From Rhabdophis nuchalis (taxonomy: Eukaryota; Chordata; Lepidosauria; Squamata; Natricidae): a DNA stretch of 64,000 nt. The stretch's first letter is position 1. Every line of letters begins with the position of its first letter. The DNA lies in assembly GCA_039707465.1 (NCBI GenBank), contig CM077644.1, forward strand, positions 199,985,962-200,049,961, in the 5' to 3' direction. Under the pieces are notes generated by a model, which worked only from the letters and a program-made list of their open reading frames with translations, ran no database searches and had not been told where the DNA came from. Below, one piece after another: positions 23,360 through 34,400 of the stretch. The position numbers and the translations under genes were made by a program.

Positions 23360-23419
23360 TTTATGGTACAGAATATGATATTGCAGCTGCTTCTGCAATA
23401 TCATATTCTGTACCATAAA
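23360..23419. repeat. Perfect 27-bp hairpin, 6-base loop
   Basis: Arms 23360-23386 and 23393-23419 are perfect reverse complements with the loop CTGCTT. No TIR or target duplication. A transcript would fold into a short perfect hairpin, but nothing else supports a microRNA. Confidence 0.93.
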
Positions 23420-23494
23420 CTGATCACTAAAGTGATTAAATATTAAAACAAATCTGTGAAACAAGTTGGACTGAAAGAAAGTTGATATGCAGAG

Positions 23495-23620
23495 TCTTGG
23501 TGCTATCTGACCTTGGTTGTTTTCTTGGAAAAGTTTCATTACCAAAGTGCACTGATGTTGTTACCTTGTTTGGTAATGAAATGTCTGAAAGAAAATAACC
23601 AAGCTTAGAGAGCACCATAG
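23495..23620. repeat. Unclassified repeat B, inverted copy with hammerhead-like core
   Basis: Imperfect palindrome: the left arm (23496-23548) contains 'cttggtgctatctgacc' and 'aagtttcattacc'; the right arm (23568-23618) contains 'ggtaatgaaatgtctg' and 'ttagagagcacca'. On the plus strand the centre reads CTGATGT (23552-23558), one base, stem GTTACC (23560-23565), loop TTGTTT, stem GGTAAT (23572-23577), GAAA (23578-23581), then TGTC. Apart from the T at 23558 (A in the consensus) and the extra base, this matches the hammerhead core CUGANGA...GAAA...GUC. Confidence 0.6.
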
Positions 23621-24573
23621 ACCTCACAGTTCAAGTTTTAAGCTATAGATATTCTCTTCTTCATATAAGTGTTTATGCGGAAGACTTTTGGAGATGTGGT
23701 AAAAAGATGCTTCCTAGGGAATGGTCAGATAAGAGAGGGCTTAGTCTGCATTTGGTTACTGTGCAGATCAAGAAGCTCAGAAGGAATACACCCTAGTTTC
23801 TTGGCCTGTAAAGAAGACAATGGGAGATTTCAGGCTTGTAAGATTCTGTTAACAGAGTCTTGCAATACAATATTATTAGCTCATCTGGTCATGTTTCCTA
23901 TCTGGTCTTTCTGGAAAAGCTGACAGTTACCCAAAGTCATCAATTGAGCTTCTGTGGCTGGAGGATCAACTAGACTTGATTCCTAGACTAACACCATGAC
24001 CACTGGGTTTCCTTATTCTCTATGCCAAAATGAAGGGTCCTTTTATGTGAGTGCATCTTCAGTACTCTGTTGTTTTGCGACTTTGCTCCCTTCCCTCCCA
24101 ACAAACCCAACTTGCTGTTGAAATCACAAATACGCTATGCATTAAGAAAAAAATATGCAACTGATACTTACAATAATATAAGAGTATTATTCTGACAGGC
24201 TCAAAGCCTTTTCTAATGCAAAAGAACCACTTACACACATATCTTTAATGGACCTTTTAATAAATAGCACATTTGCCAAGATCACTGTTGTGAGGGGAGG
24301 TACATTTGGTTGTATGAAGCTGATATTATCTCCCATTTTCTGTCAAAAACCGTATTACAGTTTTCTTTCCACTTCCATGCCATTTTCTTACTTAATTCTG
24401 AATGATAGTTAAAAATAATATGATAATGAACTATGTTTTCAATATGAAATCTTCTGCTATTCCAAGCACAACTGATTTCAATAGGATTGGATAGTTTTTG
24501 TTTCTGTCATTATTTCTGTGTTTGGAATTTTATATTAGCTTTACTGTCTTTCTACCCTGTTTTAGAAGACAGC
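23621..24573. other. No feature recognised
   Basis: AT-rich; an 84-codon open frame at 23669-23923 shows no recognisable domain. Confidence 0.4.
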
Positions 24574-24588
24574 CTGAAATCTATAAGG

Positions 24589-24942
24589 TAAAGGTAAATG
24601 TTTCCCTCGCACATATGTGCTAGTTGTTCCCAACTCTAGGGGGCGGTGCTCCTCTACGTTTCAAAGCTGAAGAGCCAGTGCTATCTGTAGATGTCTCCAT
24701 GATCATGTGGCCAGCATGACTACATACTGAAGGTGCACAGAACGCTGTTACTTTCCCACCAAAGGTGGTTCCTATTTTTCTGCTTGCATTTTGACATGCT
24801 TTTGAGCTGCTAGGTTGGCAGAAGCTGGAACAAGTAATGGGAGCTCACTTTGTTACATGGTGCTAGGGATTCGAACCACTAAATCACTGACTTTTCTGAA
24901 TGACGAGCTCAGCATCTTAGCCACTGAGCCACCGTGTCCCTT
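24589..24942 (-). repeat. Full-length tRNA SINE, 354 bp, with 15-bp target duplication
   Basis: Flanked by perfect 15-bp duplications (CTGAAATCTATAAGG) at 24574-24588 and 24943-24957. On the minus strand the head is tRNA-like: 'acacggtggctcagtggcta' is the A-box region and 'ggttcgaatccctagcacca' carries the B box. The body contains 'gttggcagaagctgg'-region sequence, 'ccacctttggtgggaaagt', and a 3' end of 'gcacatatgtgcgagggaaa'. Another copy is at 38.3 kb. A common squamate SINE family by my recognition; its formal name is not certain. Confidence 0.88.
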
Positions 24943-24957
24943 CTGAAATCTATAAGG

Positions 24958-25590
24958 CAATTATTACATATTTTGGGCACTTCTTGAAAACTTTTCATCA
25001 GGATTTACCTACAGGTATGTGATGGAAGCAGGACTTTATTTTCCATTGCCTTTCCTTTCCCCACAATTAATGACTATGTAGTTACACTACTTTATTGCAT
25101 TATTGCATTTCCCTTTCACTTTACTGGTTGTCTCTCAAGTTAGAACTGCATTGGTAATGATGAGGATTGGGGCATCATGACTGTCACGATAGCACCTATG
25201 GCCAGAGGATCAAATAGTTGATAAACTAATAAAATAGAAGGGAAGCAGGCTTCTGTGCGTGTGCAGTATGCATAAAGAAGTGCCAGACATTCAGACAAAA
25301 TGTTAATCAAGGCAAATCAGCCCTGCCTCAACCTTTGCTAAGAGAGAACTACAGCAGGTTTTCAAAAAGTCATTAAGGGGAATCCCTCTGCCTTTGCGAA
25401 ATTATAATTGATGCTGACTAATCTGCATAATAGGTATACAGCAAATACATTCCCCAGATGAACATTTTTAACAATAAATACTTCTCCCAATTTTTAAAAT
25501 TCAGGAAGAGACTCTTCCGGGAAGGAAAACTGCCTTTCATTTAAAGCATTATTTGAAAATTTCAAAAATAGAATGTCTTTATTAAATCTT
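24958..25590. other. No feature recognised
   Basis: Includes a less AT-rich block (about 25180-25480). No element or exon is identified. Confidence 0.4.
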
Positions 25591-25670
25591 ATTTATTTAT
25601 TTTTTTATTTTATTAAATTTATACCCCGCCCTTCTCCAAATGGACCCAGGGCGGCTCTAGCCAATTGATT
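25591..25670 (-). repeat. L2-type LINE/SINE 3' tail fragment
   Basis: (TTTA)n and 'aaatttataccccgccctt' with 'ggacccagggcggctct': the 3' tail shared by L2-type LINEs and MIR-like SINEs, on the minus strand. Only the tail is present. Confidence 0.55.
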
Positions 25671-26226
25671 TTTTTTTTATTAGCAGCTGTGCAATATTTA
25701 CAACTTATTATAAGTGTAAGAGTTGCTTAGAAGCTCATCTTGTTTCTGACACTTCTCCACATCTCTTGAAATCTTCCTACTTGTTGCTTCCTGGAAATAT
25801 CAGTTCACCATGAACCCAGGATAATTAAAGTATCTGTAAATTAAAAAAAGAATCGAAACAAGCAACTGTCTGAAATAAAATAAAAAGTATTCTTGTGTAG
25901 ACAAAAGTAAGCATATCATCAACATTACAGAGAGTGAGAACTAAGAGACTGCCAAATGAGGTTCCTTGCCTTTTCTTTGTAAATATATAAATATTAAAAA
26001 TATGTAACAGTAGCAATTTTTTAACTTAGATTTTTAAAAAAAATCTAGATAGTCCAGTATCCTAATCACTAATGCTGCTCATTTCGGCACTGCTGACTTA
26101 AAGCATTTTTCATTGCATTATCTAGTTATTTTTGAAGAATAGTTGGTCTACCATATTATTTCAGTCCATAAAGATAGGAAAGTGCCATAAATAATTAAGC
26201 AAAAATGATCTTTATTAATATGTACA
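25671..26226. other. No feature recognised
   Basis: AT-rich; no element identified. Confidence 0.4.
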
Positions 26227-26231
26227 CATGG

Positions 26232-26721
26232 TGTTAGCAACTCTGGGTTCAGAACCAGTGTCAGAACTCTGGTTCCTTTACCAGTGTTAGCTAATGAATG
26301 CGGAATAGTGCAATTCACCGGACAGTAAAGAGCTACGTTGCTGTAAACCACAAACAAACTCCAAAATAGTGATAGTAAGAAAATAAATAGTCTTTACTTT
26401 GTAGCAACTAAAATGCTTCTTCCGACTAACTCTTCAAACAATGATAACAGTCCTACACCAAACAGAGTTCATCTTACAGTGATGTAAACAAAACCTCCTT
26501 CTTCACAGTTCAGCTTCTCCAATGGCAATCAGGTAACACAGGATCACAAGGAATCGAACAGGGAATGAGCTGCATTCCTGACCTTGATTATATAGCATAG
26601 CTGATACTCACAGCCAATCAGATTCAATCAGAATTTAAGACAGTTCTTACAGCTACATAACTTCTTAAGAACATAGGCTCATATATATTGTCAACCCAAT
26701 ATAAGGCTGAATATCCTAACA
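26232..26721. mobile_element. Solo LTR, 490 bp, with 5-bp target duplication
   Basis: Starts TGTTAG and ends CTAACA, a short inverted terminal repeat with TG...CA ends. It is flanked by perfect 5-bp duplications CATGG at 26227-26231 and 26722-26726. No internal retroviral or gag-pol sequence adjoins it, so it is a recombined solo LTR. TATA-like sequence lies near 26585 and an AATAAA near 26381; transcription direction is not certain. Whether it derives from a Gypsy-type element or an endogenous retrovirus cannot be decided here. Confidence 0.85.
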
Positions 26722-26726
26722 CATGG

Positions 26727-27296
26727 TTATTTAAAAAGTGGTTGGGAAATCTACTTCTACACACTCTAAAGCACCTTTCTGGAACTAAATCTGAAGTGTG
26801 GCTCAGACACTAATCTATATATGATTTCACAATATATAGACAAAGTTTTCCAGCAAGGTTGTTAATTTAAGATTATGAAAAGAAAATAATACTACCCCCT
26901 TGGGAGAAACTTAGTTGATTAAGTTAAAACATGCCGACCAAGACAGAATACTACCAGTGATCCTTGAAGAATTTGGCACATCCAGGATGAAATATAGGGT
27001 AGTGTGTTCAGATTCTGGCAGTAAATGTAATTAAATTTATTAATAGGTCTAATATATTACTTTATGCAAATTGCATTCTTCTTAAAATATGCAGCAAAAA
27101 AACTTCAGATGATTCTCCCACTAGTTATGGCAAGACAGCACAATGAAAAATAATTCTTAATATTCATTAAATTCATATTACACACTGTGCCTTGTAGTAT
27201 CTAATTTTCTTTTTTAAAAACACCTGTTTTATATATCTTAATGATAAATTGGTAGTGCACCAGGAAAATATTTGAAAATAAAGAAATTGATATTTT
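26727..27296. other. No feature recognised
   Basis: AT-rich; no element identified. Confidence 0.4.
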
Positions 27297-27500
27297 TATT
27301 TATTTATGTATTTTATGTATGTATGTATGTATTTATTTATTTATATCCCATCTTTATCATTTTTATAAATAACTCAAGGTGGAGAACATATCCAGCAAAC
27401 CTTATTCCTCCTATTTTTAACAACAAACCTGTGAGCCAGCTTCCTGGCTAAGGCAGGACTTGAACTCACAGTCTCAGGCTTTCTGGCTTAATGGCTTACA
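27297..27500 (-). repeat. Sauria-type tRNA SINE
   Basis: Minus strand: diverged tRNA head near 27480-27500, 'gttcaagtcctgccttagcc', 'acaggtttgttgttaaaaa', 'caccttgagttatttataaa' and a 3' end 'gggatataaataaat' with (ATAC/ATTT)n. The tail matches the Bov-B-like 3' end of this SINE family. Confidence 0.7.
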
Positions 27501-28186
27501 CACTGGAGAAAGTGGGCTCTCAGTCAGTATCACCTGTTTAAAAGAATGCAGAAGGTTCCATAAACCAATGCATTTATTGTCAATGCCCTCTAGATATGAC
27601 CAAAAATTATGTTTTAATTCTAATGCATTTGAAAAGAGACAGGCTATGAAAAAAGGCTTAAGTGAACTAAAGTTCAGTTTATGTTATCTCAGTGTGAACG
27701 AGGCATGTAAAAATATCTTAGTCTACTCCTAACACAGACCACAGAAGGAAAAGGGTTCACTGTGTTTCAGAAGGGTCAGATTTTAGAGTAAAAGGAAGAG
27801 ATGGAAGAAATACTTTCAGTCTTACAAGGTTCTTGCCCTATTGCCCTTCCTTCTGGCACGTGTACTGTCGCCCCAGGTCAGATGTCCATGGCGGTTCTTT
27901 CATGAGCTTCTGTTTCCCTTCAACTGATGAAACAGAAGAAAAAGATCATACCTCTTGCTGCGCTACCAGTGTTGGGATACCTCATCTCCTGCCAGCCAGC
28001 TAATCTTCAGGTCTCTGCTACTCAAGCATGCATGTCCGCACATGCATACATGCATGCCCACATTTATGTATGTTTGTGCACACGTACATTCACATGCACC
28101 TTTCAGTTTGGGCATGCGTATGTGCACAGTTTGGGCACTTGGTGTCTAAAAGGTTCACCATCACCGCTCCATACTCATTCCTTCTG
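27501..28186. other. Unassigned; includes a purine-pyrimidine alternating block
   Basis: Sequence at about 28024-28140 is dominated by alternating purine-pyrimidine words (GCATGCATG, CACACGTAC, TATGTGCAC), which may favour Z-DNA. Open frames of 112 and 64 codons here are repetitive (HMHTCMPTF-like) and not convincing genes. Confidence 0.4.
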
Positions 28187-28188
28187 TA

Positions 28189-28584
28189 CAAGTAGCCCTC
28201 AACTTTCAATGGTTCATTTAGTGACTGTTCAAAGTCAGAACAGCACCGAAAAAGGTGACTTATAACCATTTTTCACATTTATGACTGCTGCCGCATCACT
28301 GTGGTCATGTGATTTACATTTGGATGCTTGACAACTGGTTCATATTTTTGACAAATGCAGTTTCCCAGGGTAATGTAATATCCTTTTGCAGCCTTCTAAC
28401 AAGCAAAGTCCATGGGGAAGCAAGATTCCCTGATCAATCATGTTAATAACTTAACAGATGCAGTGGGTCATTTAACAAATGGGACTAGAAAAGTCATAAA
28501 ATGGAACAAAACTCAGTTAACAAATTTCTTACTCAGCAACATAAATTTTTGGCTTAGTTGTAGTCATAAGTTGAGAAATACCTG
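28189..28584. mobile_element. Tc1/mariner-type MITE, 396 bp, TA-flanked
   Basis: Termini 'caagtagccctcaactttc' and 'aagttgagaaatacctg' form imperfect inverted repeats and are flanked by TA at 28187-28188 and 28585-28586. No coding capacity. A TA target and CAGGTAGTCC-like ends fit a Tigger/pogo-like MITE. A decayed relative lies at 42.9 kb. Confidence 0.7.
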
Positions 28585-28693
28585 TATTTAGCTTGTACAC
28601 TAAATATCCTTCAAGGGATTCTTATAAGAAGTCTGTAGAAAAGGAGGGGCTGACTGGCGATGATACAACGCAATAATACGATGATATGGACTG

Positions 28694-28761
28694 TCCAGCA
28701 GAAGAAATATCGACTGCGATCTTGGAGCTCCAAGATTGCAGTCGATATTTCTTCTGCTGGA
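28694..28761. repeat. 34-bp palindrome without loop
   Basis: Arms 28694-28727 and 28728-28761 meet at the centre (GGAG|CTCC) with a single mismatch, and weaker complementarity continues outward for about 6 bases. It lies about 55 bases inside the 5' end of the ORF1-only element, so it would form a strong hairpin in the 5' leader of its RNA. Confidence 0.9.
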
Positions 28762-29525
28762 TGGTCCGTTTGGACCTAAACCATCCCGCAGAGATGGTGA
28801 TTGAGAAGAGTACCTTCTGCTGATCTCAGGGACACTGCAAAGTCCCTGAAAGATCCAGGAACAACTCTTATTTCCGACAACAGAAAAGCAGCCTTGAAGC
28901 TGCTTAAGTTGGGACAATTGCAGAATGGGAAGAAAGCAGAAAGAGAAAGTGTGTCAAATTGGTGAGGAAATTTTTATTATTAGAAAAGAGACTACCCAAA
29001 AAAAATTACAGCTAAATTAAAATTGAAGACAGAAGAGTGTAAGCAGCGAAATTAAACTACATTAAACTCAGTGTGTTATCTTGTTTTTGATTTTGATTTT
29101 TATGGATGGAATTTTTGCAAATGTTCCCTATTTTCTAAACTGAATGGATTAATTTTTCTTCTACTACTTTTTACTCTTGCTTATACCTATGAATTAAATC
29201 TTTTTTACAATGCTTGATTGGATTGTTTTTGGTCTCCATTTAAAGATTTTTTTCCCTTAAGTTTGGAACATAAAGAAGATATAAAAAAATATAAAGAGGC
29301 TTCTAACAACAGAGGGAAAAGTAGTAACACTGCCACGTAGAGGCTGGAGGCTTGGAAATATTGTTTTTTCTTGTTTCTCTTTGATAATTTGATACTTCAA
29401 GTCTTATCAGTTTGTTTACTGAGAGTGATAGTAAGAAGAGCACAGGTTGTTTACACAGGTGTTCTTCGGGAGTTCTATCACCAGCTGATTGAAGGGAAGA
29501 CAAAGCCTTGAATTGAAAGATAATA

Positions 29526-30058
29526 ATGAACTTGCTTGAAATCCAACAAAAAGCTTTGAATGCTATAGTGGCAGTGCTTACAAATTGGAAGAATGGTGCA
29601 ACAGGAAAAAGAAACAAAACTGTAACATTGCAAATGATTATGTTTAAAATTCAAAAATTACTCGTTGTAACAGAGAAAATTGAAAAGAGATTGGAGAATA
29701 TGGAACACAAAACAGAAAAAATTGATGGAAAAATTGAGGATGTTTGTCAAATGAAGAAAGTAGAGGACAGAGTTAAAAAAATTGAAGAAAAAAATGAGCA
29801 AAGAGACAAGAAAATTGTGGATATTGACAACCAACTGAGTGTGGTTAGAAATGGCAAGAGCGGAATATGGAAAGGGGAGATAGATGGACTGAAACTCTAC
29901 CCCATATTTCAAAGCATAGAAGAAAAGAGAGAAAAAGCGAAGAAGGTAGGAGAGAAATCTTGAAAGAAGCACCAATGATAACCAAAGATAAGCTGATGGA
30001 AGGAACAGATGGAGGGTTTCAAGTTTTCATGAGATACGAAAGGAACAACAAGTTGTGA
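29526..30058 (+). pseudogene. L1 ORF1-like coiled-coil protein, frame-broken
   Basis: The first frame (29526-29963, 145 codons) is rich in K and E and forms clear heptads at about residues 40-115 ('VVTEKIEKRLENMEHKTEK', 'VKKIEEKNEQRDKKIVD'). This is typical of the trimerising coiled coil of L1 ORF1 proteins. A second frame (29867-30058, 63 codons) overlaps it and continues in the same style ('ILKEAPMITKDKLMEG', 'FMRYERNNKL'), ending at an in-frame stop. After that stop comes a stretch resembling 'VHIRFTKK', which recalls the RNA-binding domain of ORF1 proteins. One indel near 29850-29865 would explain the break. RNA chaperone function is inferred from the family only. Confidence 0.6.
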
Positions 30059-30255
30059 AGAGAAGTCCATATAAGATTTACCAAGAAAGTAACCAGAATA
30101 CTAATGCTACAAAATGGCAAGAGATATAAGACTGTACTATTATTGATGCAATGAAAGTGTATAATAAAAACTAAGTTAAATATAGTTATTAGTGTTATGT
30201 ATAAAATGAGGTGAAAATAGTTATAGTCAAATAACAATTAATAATGATAATAATG

Positions 30256-30272
30256 CATATATATATATATAT
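30256..30272. repeat. (AT)n
   Basis: Short AT run in the 3' region of the ORF1-only element. Confidence 0.8.
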
Positions 30273-30708
30273 TAGTTTGATAATATGAAATTTTATTTAA
30301 AATATAAATGGAGATTATGAGACCAAGTTTAAAAGCTTTGTTATTAAACAACGAATTTTTATTTAGAATATGTTGTAAAGATGTAATGTTATTGGATGAT
30401 TTTAGGAAGATCTAATAGAATGCCATTATATAATTTTATTTTAGATTTAGAATATTTCATATAAAAAGATGTAAAAACAATCGTAGTCAAATGAAGGTTG
30501 AGGTATAATAATCGCAATATATATAAAAATATATTTGAACTAAGATATGTGATTTGATATGAATTATAAGTGATGACTATGGAAGGGGATGCACAGAAAT
30601 TTTGTAACTAACCGACACACTTTCTACAATTTGTAATGGAAGATGGTTTTTATGTTTTTGTTTTCTGTTATGTTTGTTTGCGTTTGTTTAAAAATAAGAA
30701 GTCTGTAG

Positions 30709-31251
30709 TATTAAAAACAGAGAGAAACAAACCAGTAAATAGTGCTACAGTATATTGATGGCATTAATAGCTAAAAATGTAACTGATCTGCAAGCTGTTG
30801 TAATAAAAATCAAGGATGACAGTGAAAATTCCAACAAAAATTACAAGAAGGCCTAACAAATGATAACTAGAAGAGCAAGCAGCTTAGAACTTAGAACTGT
30901 GATGGACAGCTTCTGGATCAACTATCCACAGTAAAGAGATCAGTATTCAAGAAATTCAATGCAGACAAGCACTTGGAAAAGTAGCCACGAAGATCCTGGG
31001 ACATGTCTCTACCAATAAAGATCAGAATCTTGCTGGCAATAGTTTCCCTTGTGTCCCTTTATGGAAGCAAAAGTAGGACTTTGAAGAAGCAGGACAGAAA
31101 GAGTACTGATGTTTTGAAACTTTGGCGTCGGGCAGGACTCCTGAGAATATTACAGATAGCAAAGAAAACAAACCAGTGGATCATTCAGCAAGTCAATCCA
31201 GCATTTTTACCCGATAAACAAATAACTAGGCTCAAATTATTGCATTTCTGA
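30709..31251 (+). pseudogene. Bov-B (RTE) LINE fragment, left part
   Basis: Conceptual translation in changing frames gives 'VTDLQAVVIKIKDDSE' (after the YADD region of Bov-B reverse transcriptase). The better preserved block at 31003-31251 reads 'LPIKIRILLAIVSLVSLYGS', then 'TLKKQDRKSTDVLKLWRRAG' and 'NQWIIQQVNPAFLPDKQIT'. These correspond to the Bov-B region normally reading 'LPTKVRLVKAMVFPVVMYGCESWT...RIDAFELWCWRRLL'. Stops and frameshifts make it non-functional. It continues beyond the L1 insertion at 37119. Confidence 0.8.
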
Positions 31252-31269
31252 ATCTGATAAATAAATTTT
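31252..31269. repeat. L1 target-site duplication, left copy
   Basis: ATCTGATAAATAAATTTT, repeated at 37119-37136. The last T residues merge with the inverted A tail of the L1, so the right boundary of this copy is uncertain by a few bases. Confidence 0.92.
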
Positions 31270-31280
31270 TTTAATAGTTT

Positions 31281-31286
31281 TTTATT
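31281..31286 (-). terminator. L1 polyadenylation signal AATAAA
   Basis: The complement of TTTATT is AATAAA on the element's coding strand, about 10-15 bases before the A tail. An internal A16 run at 31329-31345 precedes it in the 3' UTR and is not the element's end. Confidence 0.75.
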
Positions 31287-31409
31287 ATAATTTTCCACAA
31301 GTTATACATATAAACATAAAATTTACTTTTTTTTTTTTTTTACAATAGTCCACCCAGTGCTATACAAAACGAAAGGAAGAGTTGGTTCTTCGGATATCTT
31401 CAATTGTCT

Positions 31410-34400
31410 TTAAGATCTCCAAAATCCGCGTTCTCTGGGTACAGGTGTCGAGGCATCCAAAGTTCCAAGTGCATAGTCCACAAATGGGTTCCAAATCTTC
31501 CAGAAAATGTCTTTTTTATAGACCCCCTCTCTAAATTTAATATCACATGTCATTTTATCATTTAAAGCTAATTTCCACATTTCACAATACCACTCTTCTA
31601 TTTTAATATTTACCTCTATTTTCCAGTATCTTGCTATTATAATTCTACCCATTATAATCATAATTCTAATCAATTCTTTCTCATATTTTGTTAATTCTAA
31701 TTCCTTAATTATCAGTAGTAATATAGATTCTAATCTCAAAGTTATTCTTTTCTTCATCATTTCAAACATCATTTCCTCCAATTGTTGCCAAAACTTTTTA
31801 ATTTTTCCACATTTATACCACATGTGTTCATAAGTTCCCACTTCCATATTACATCTCCAACATTTATTACTGATTTTTTTATCCATCAATGATAATCTTA
31901 ATGGAGTCCAATACCATTTCCAAACTACCTTAAAGTTGTGCTCTTTAATCCTTATAGACATAATCCTCATAATTCGACTTTTCCAATTCACATTCCAATC
32001 CAAGTCTAATATTTTAATCTTAAGGTCTTCCTCCCAATTCGTCTTCATTACCATTTGTGGATTTCCATCAAAGTTTATAATCTTATATATCTTACTAACG
32101 AGTCCCTTTAACCCAATTTCATCCTTAATAATTTGAGATACTAAACTTTCAAATTCAGTCTTATTTCTGTCTATTTTACATGTTCCCCTTACTTCCGTAG
32201 ACCATTTTTCTATCTGTATTTTCTCAAACCAATTCAGTTCCAATTTTTCAATTATTTCTTTTTTTCTGCTCTCAATTTCTAATGCTCTTAACCAATTTAC
32301 TATACTTCCTATATTGTCATCTTCAATTACTTTCTCTCGACTTATATTGGTTTTAATCGGCCAACTTCCAAGTGTCTTCCCCAAGAAGGATATATCCGGA
32401 ATCAATATTTTAACGAATTTATTCCAAATTTTGCTCAATCCCTTTAACCAATAACTGTTAATTACCTTTTTTGTTTTTATTTTATCTAAAAACCATGTAG
32501 GGCCAAATCTCTTTATATCCTTTAACTCTAGATCTCCCCAATGACCATCTCCTCCTTTAAGTATTTTTATTACAGTTCGAATATTATAGGCCCAATAATA
32601 ATTAAGTAGATTGGGAATTCCCAATCCACCTTCCTTTTGATTTTGATACCACATTTTCTTCATTAATCTAGGTCTTTTCCCACCATTGCAAAATTTATCT
32701 AATTTCTTCTGATATCCTTCCATATCCTTCTCTGTCAAATTTAATGGTAGCATCTCAAATAAAAAATTAAACTTTGGTAACAACATCATCTTACACATTG
32801 CAATTCTGCCAAACCAAGACAACTTTATCTCCTTATATTTATCTATCTTCTTCTCTACTTCATCCAACATCACATCATAATTAATTTTTTTCAATTCTCT
32901 AAGTTTAAGTGAAAGTGTTATTCCCAAATATTTCAGTGTATTTTTAATTCTTATCCCAAATTGTTCTTGCATACTCTCCCACTCCTTATCATTTTTGTTC
33001 ATTAATAATTCAGATTTTGACCAATTTACCTTTAAACCTGTCATTTCTTCAAATTCTTTCAAATGTTTATTTATCCTCTTCAGATCTTTCTCTATATCTT
33101 TCAAAATAATCAAGGTATCATCCGCGTACAAATTTATCTTATATCCCTTGTACCCTTCCAATTCTTCATCTTTTTCTATCAATTTAGTCAAAACTTCCAT
33201 AATTAATAAAAATAATGTTGGGGACAAGGGACATCCCTGTCTCGTACCTGCTTCCAATTTAATCTCTCCCGTCATTATTCCATTCACCTTCACTTTTGCA
33301 CTACTTTTTTGATACCATTTTGAAATAACATGTATAAACCTATTACCGAAGCCTAATGCCTCGATAATTACCTTAATAGTTTCCCATTGTACAGAATCAA
33401 AGGCTTTAAAAATGTCTAGTGATACTATACCTATTTTATCCCCATTACTCTCAGCTACATCTATAATATTTAATACTCTTCTAATTATATCACTCATATA
33501 TCTACCTTTAACAAAACCTACCTGATTATAGCTTATATACTTATCTATAAATCTATTTAACCTATTACTTATAATGGCAGTAAATATTTTGGCATCCTGG
33601 TTAATTAAAGAAATGGGTCGATAGGACTCAATCCTCTCCAAATCTTTATCAGGTTTAGGAATTATAGTTATTACCGTTCTATTCCATGACATCGGGACTT
33701 CTCCACCGTGTAAAATTCCATTAAATAATTTTTGCAATTTTGGTATTATTATTTGTTTAAAATCTTTATAAAATTCAGCAGGTAATCCATCTTCACCTGG
33801 AGTCTTCCCTAATTTTATCCCTTGTATTATTTCATTAATCTCATCATGTGTAATATCTCCTTCCATCAAGTCCTTATATGTTTGATCTATTTTCACAGCA
33901 TACTTTTCAAGATGATTTTTCAATTTTTCCAAATCAATTGATTTCTTTGAGTATAATTTTTGAAAAAACTTCCTAACTACTTCACATTTCTCCAGTCTCT
34001 TATAACATCTTGTACCTTTTTCATCTATCAAAGAGCCGATTTCTCTCTTTTCACTTTTATTTTTCGCCATCCTTGCTAATAACCTAGAGTTTTTATTACC
34101 AAATTCAAAAAAATCCCTGTTTAAGTATCTTATGTTTTTTTTAACCAATTCTATATCTTCTTCTATCAGTTTAGTTTTTAGTGAATTCAATTCCTCCAAG
34201 CATTTTTTATCTTTTGTAAGTAAAAATTGGTTCTCCAGTACCTTAATCTGTCTTGTATCCTGTTCCATTTTACTTCTATATTCTCTGTATTTCCTACTTG
34301 ACAACTTAATACTTTCTCCTCTAAATACTGCTTTCATCGTGTCCCAAACAGTTTCAAATTTAACCTCTCCATTATCGTTGAATCTCCAACTTTCCTCCCA

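Larger units (their letters stand above)
28639..30693 (+). mobile_element. ORF1-only L1-derived (half-L1-like) element, approximately 2.05 kb
   Basis: Bounded by a 15-bp target duplication (ATAAGAAGTCTGTAG) at 28624-28638 and 30694-30708. The 5' end has GGAGGGGCTGACTGGCGATG within its first 25 bases, resembling the 5' start of the complete L1 nearby (GGGGGGCGTGGCTAATGATC). It consists of an approximately 880-base 5' region, an ORF1-like coiled-coil coding region (29526-30058), an AT-rich 3' region and a short A tail. No endonuclease or reverse transcriptase sequence is present. Its duplication shows it inserted as one unit, so it is not simply an L1 fragmented after insertion. It is analogous to mammalian HAL1 elements. 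Confidence 0.7.

Noticed and set aside
23360..23419. microRNA precursor
   Set aside because: Perfect arms with a short 6-base loop are unlike typical animal pre-miRNAs (imperfect stem, larger loop), and similar hairpins with unrelated arms occur elsewhere in the window.
28600..28917. 105-codon minus-strand open frame
   Set aside because: It is antisense to the 5' leader of the ORF1-only element and crosses its palindrome, so the peptide is a by-product.
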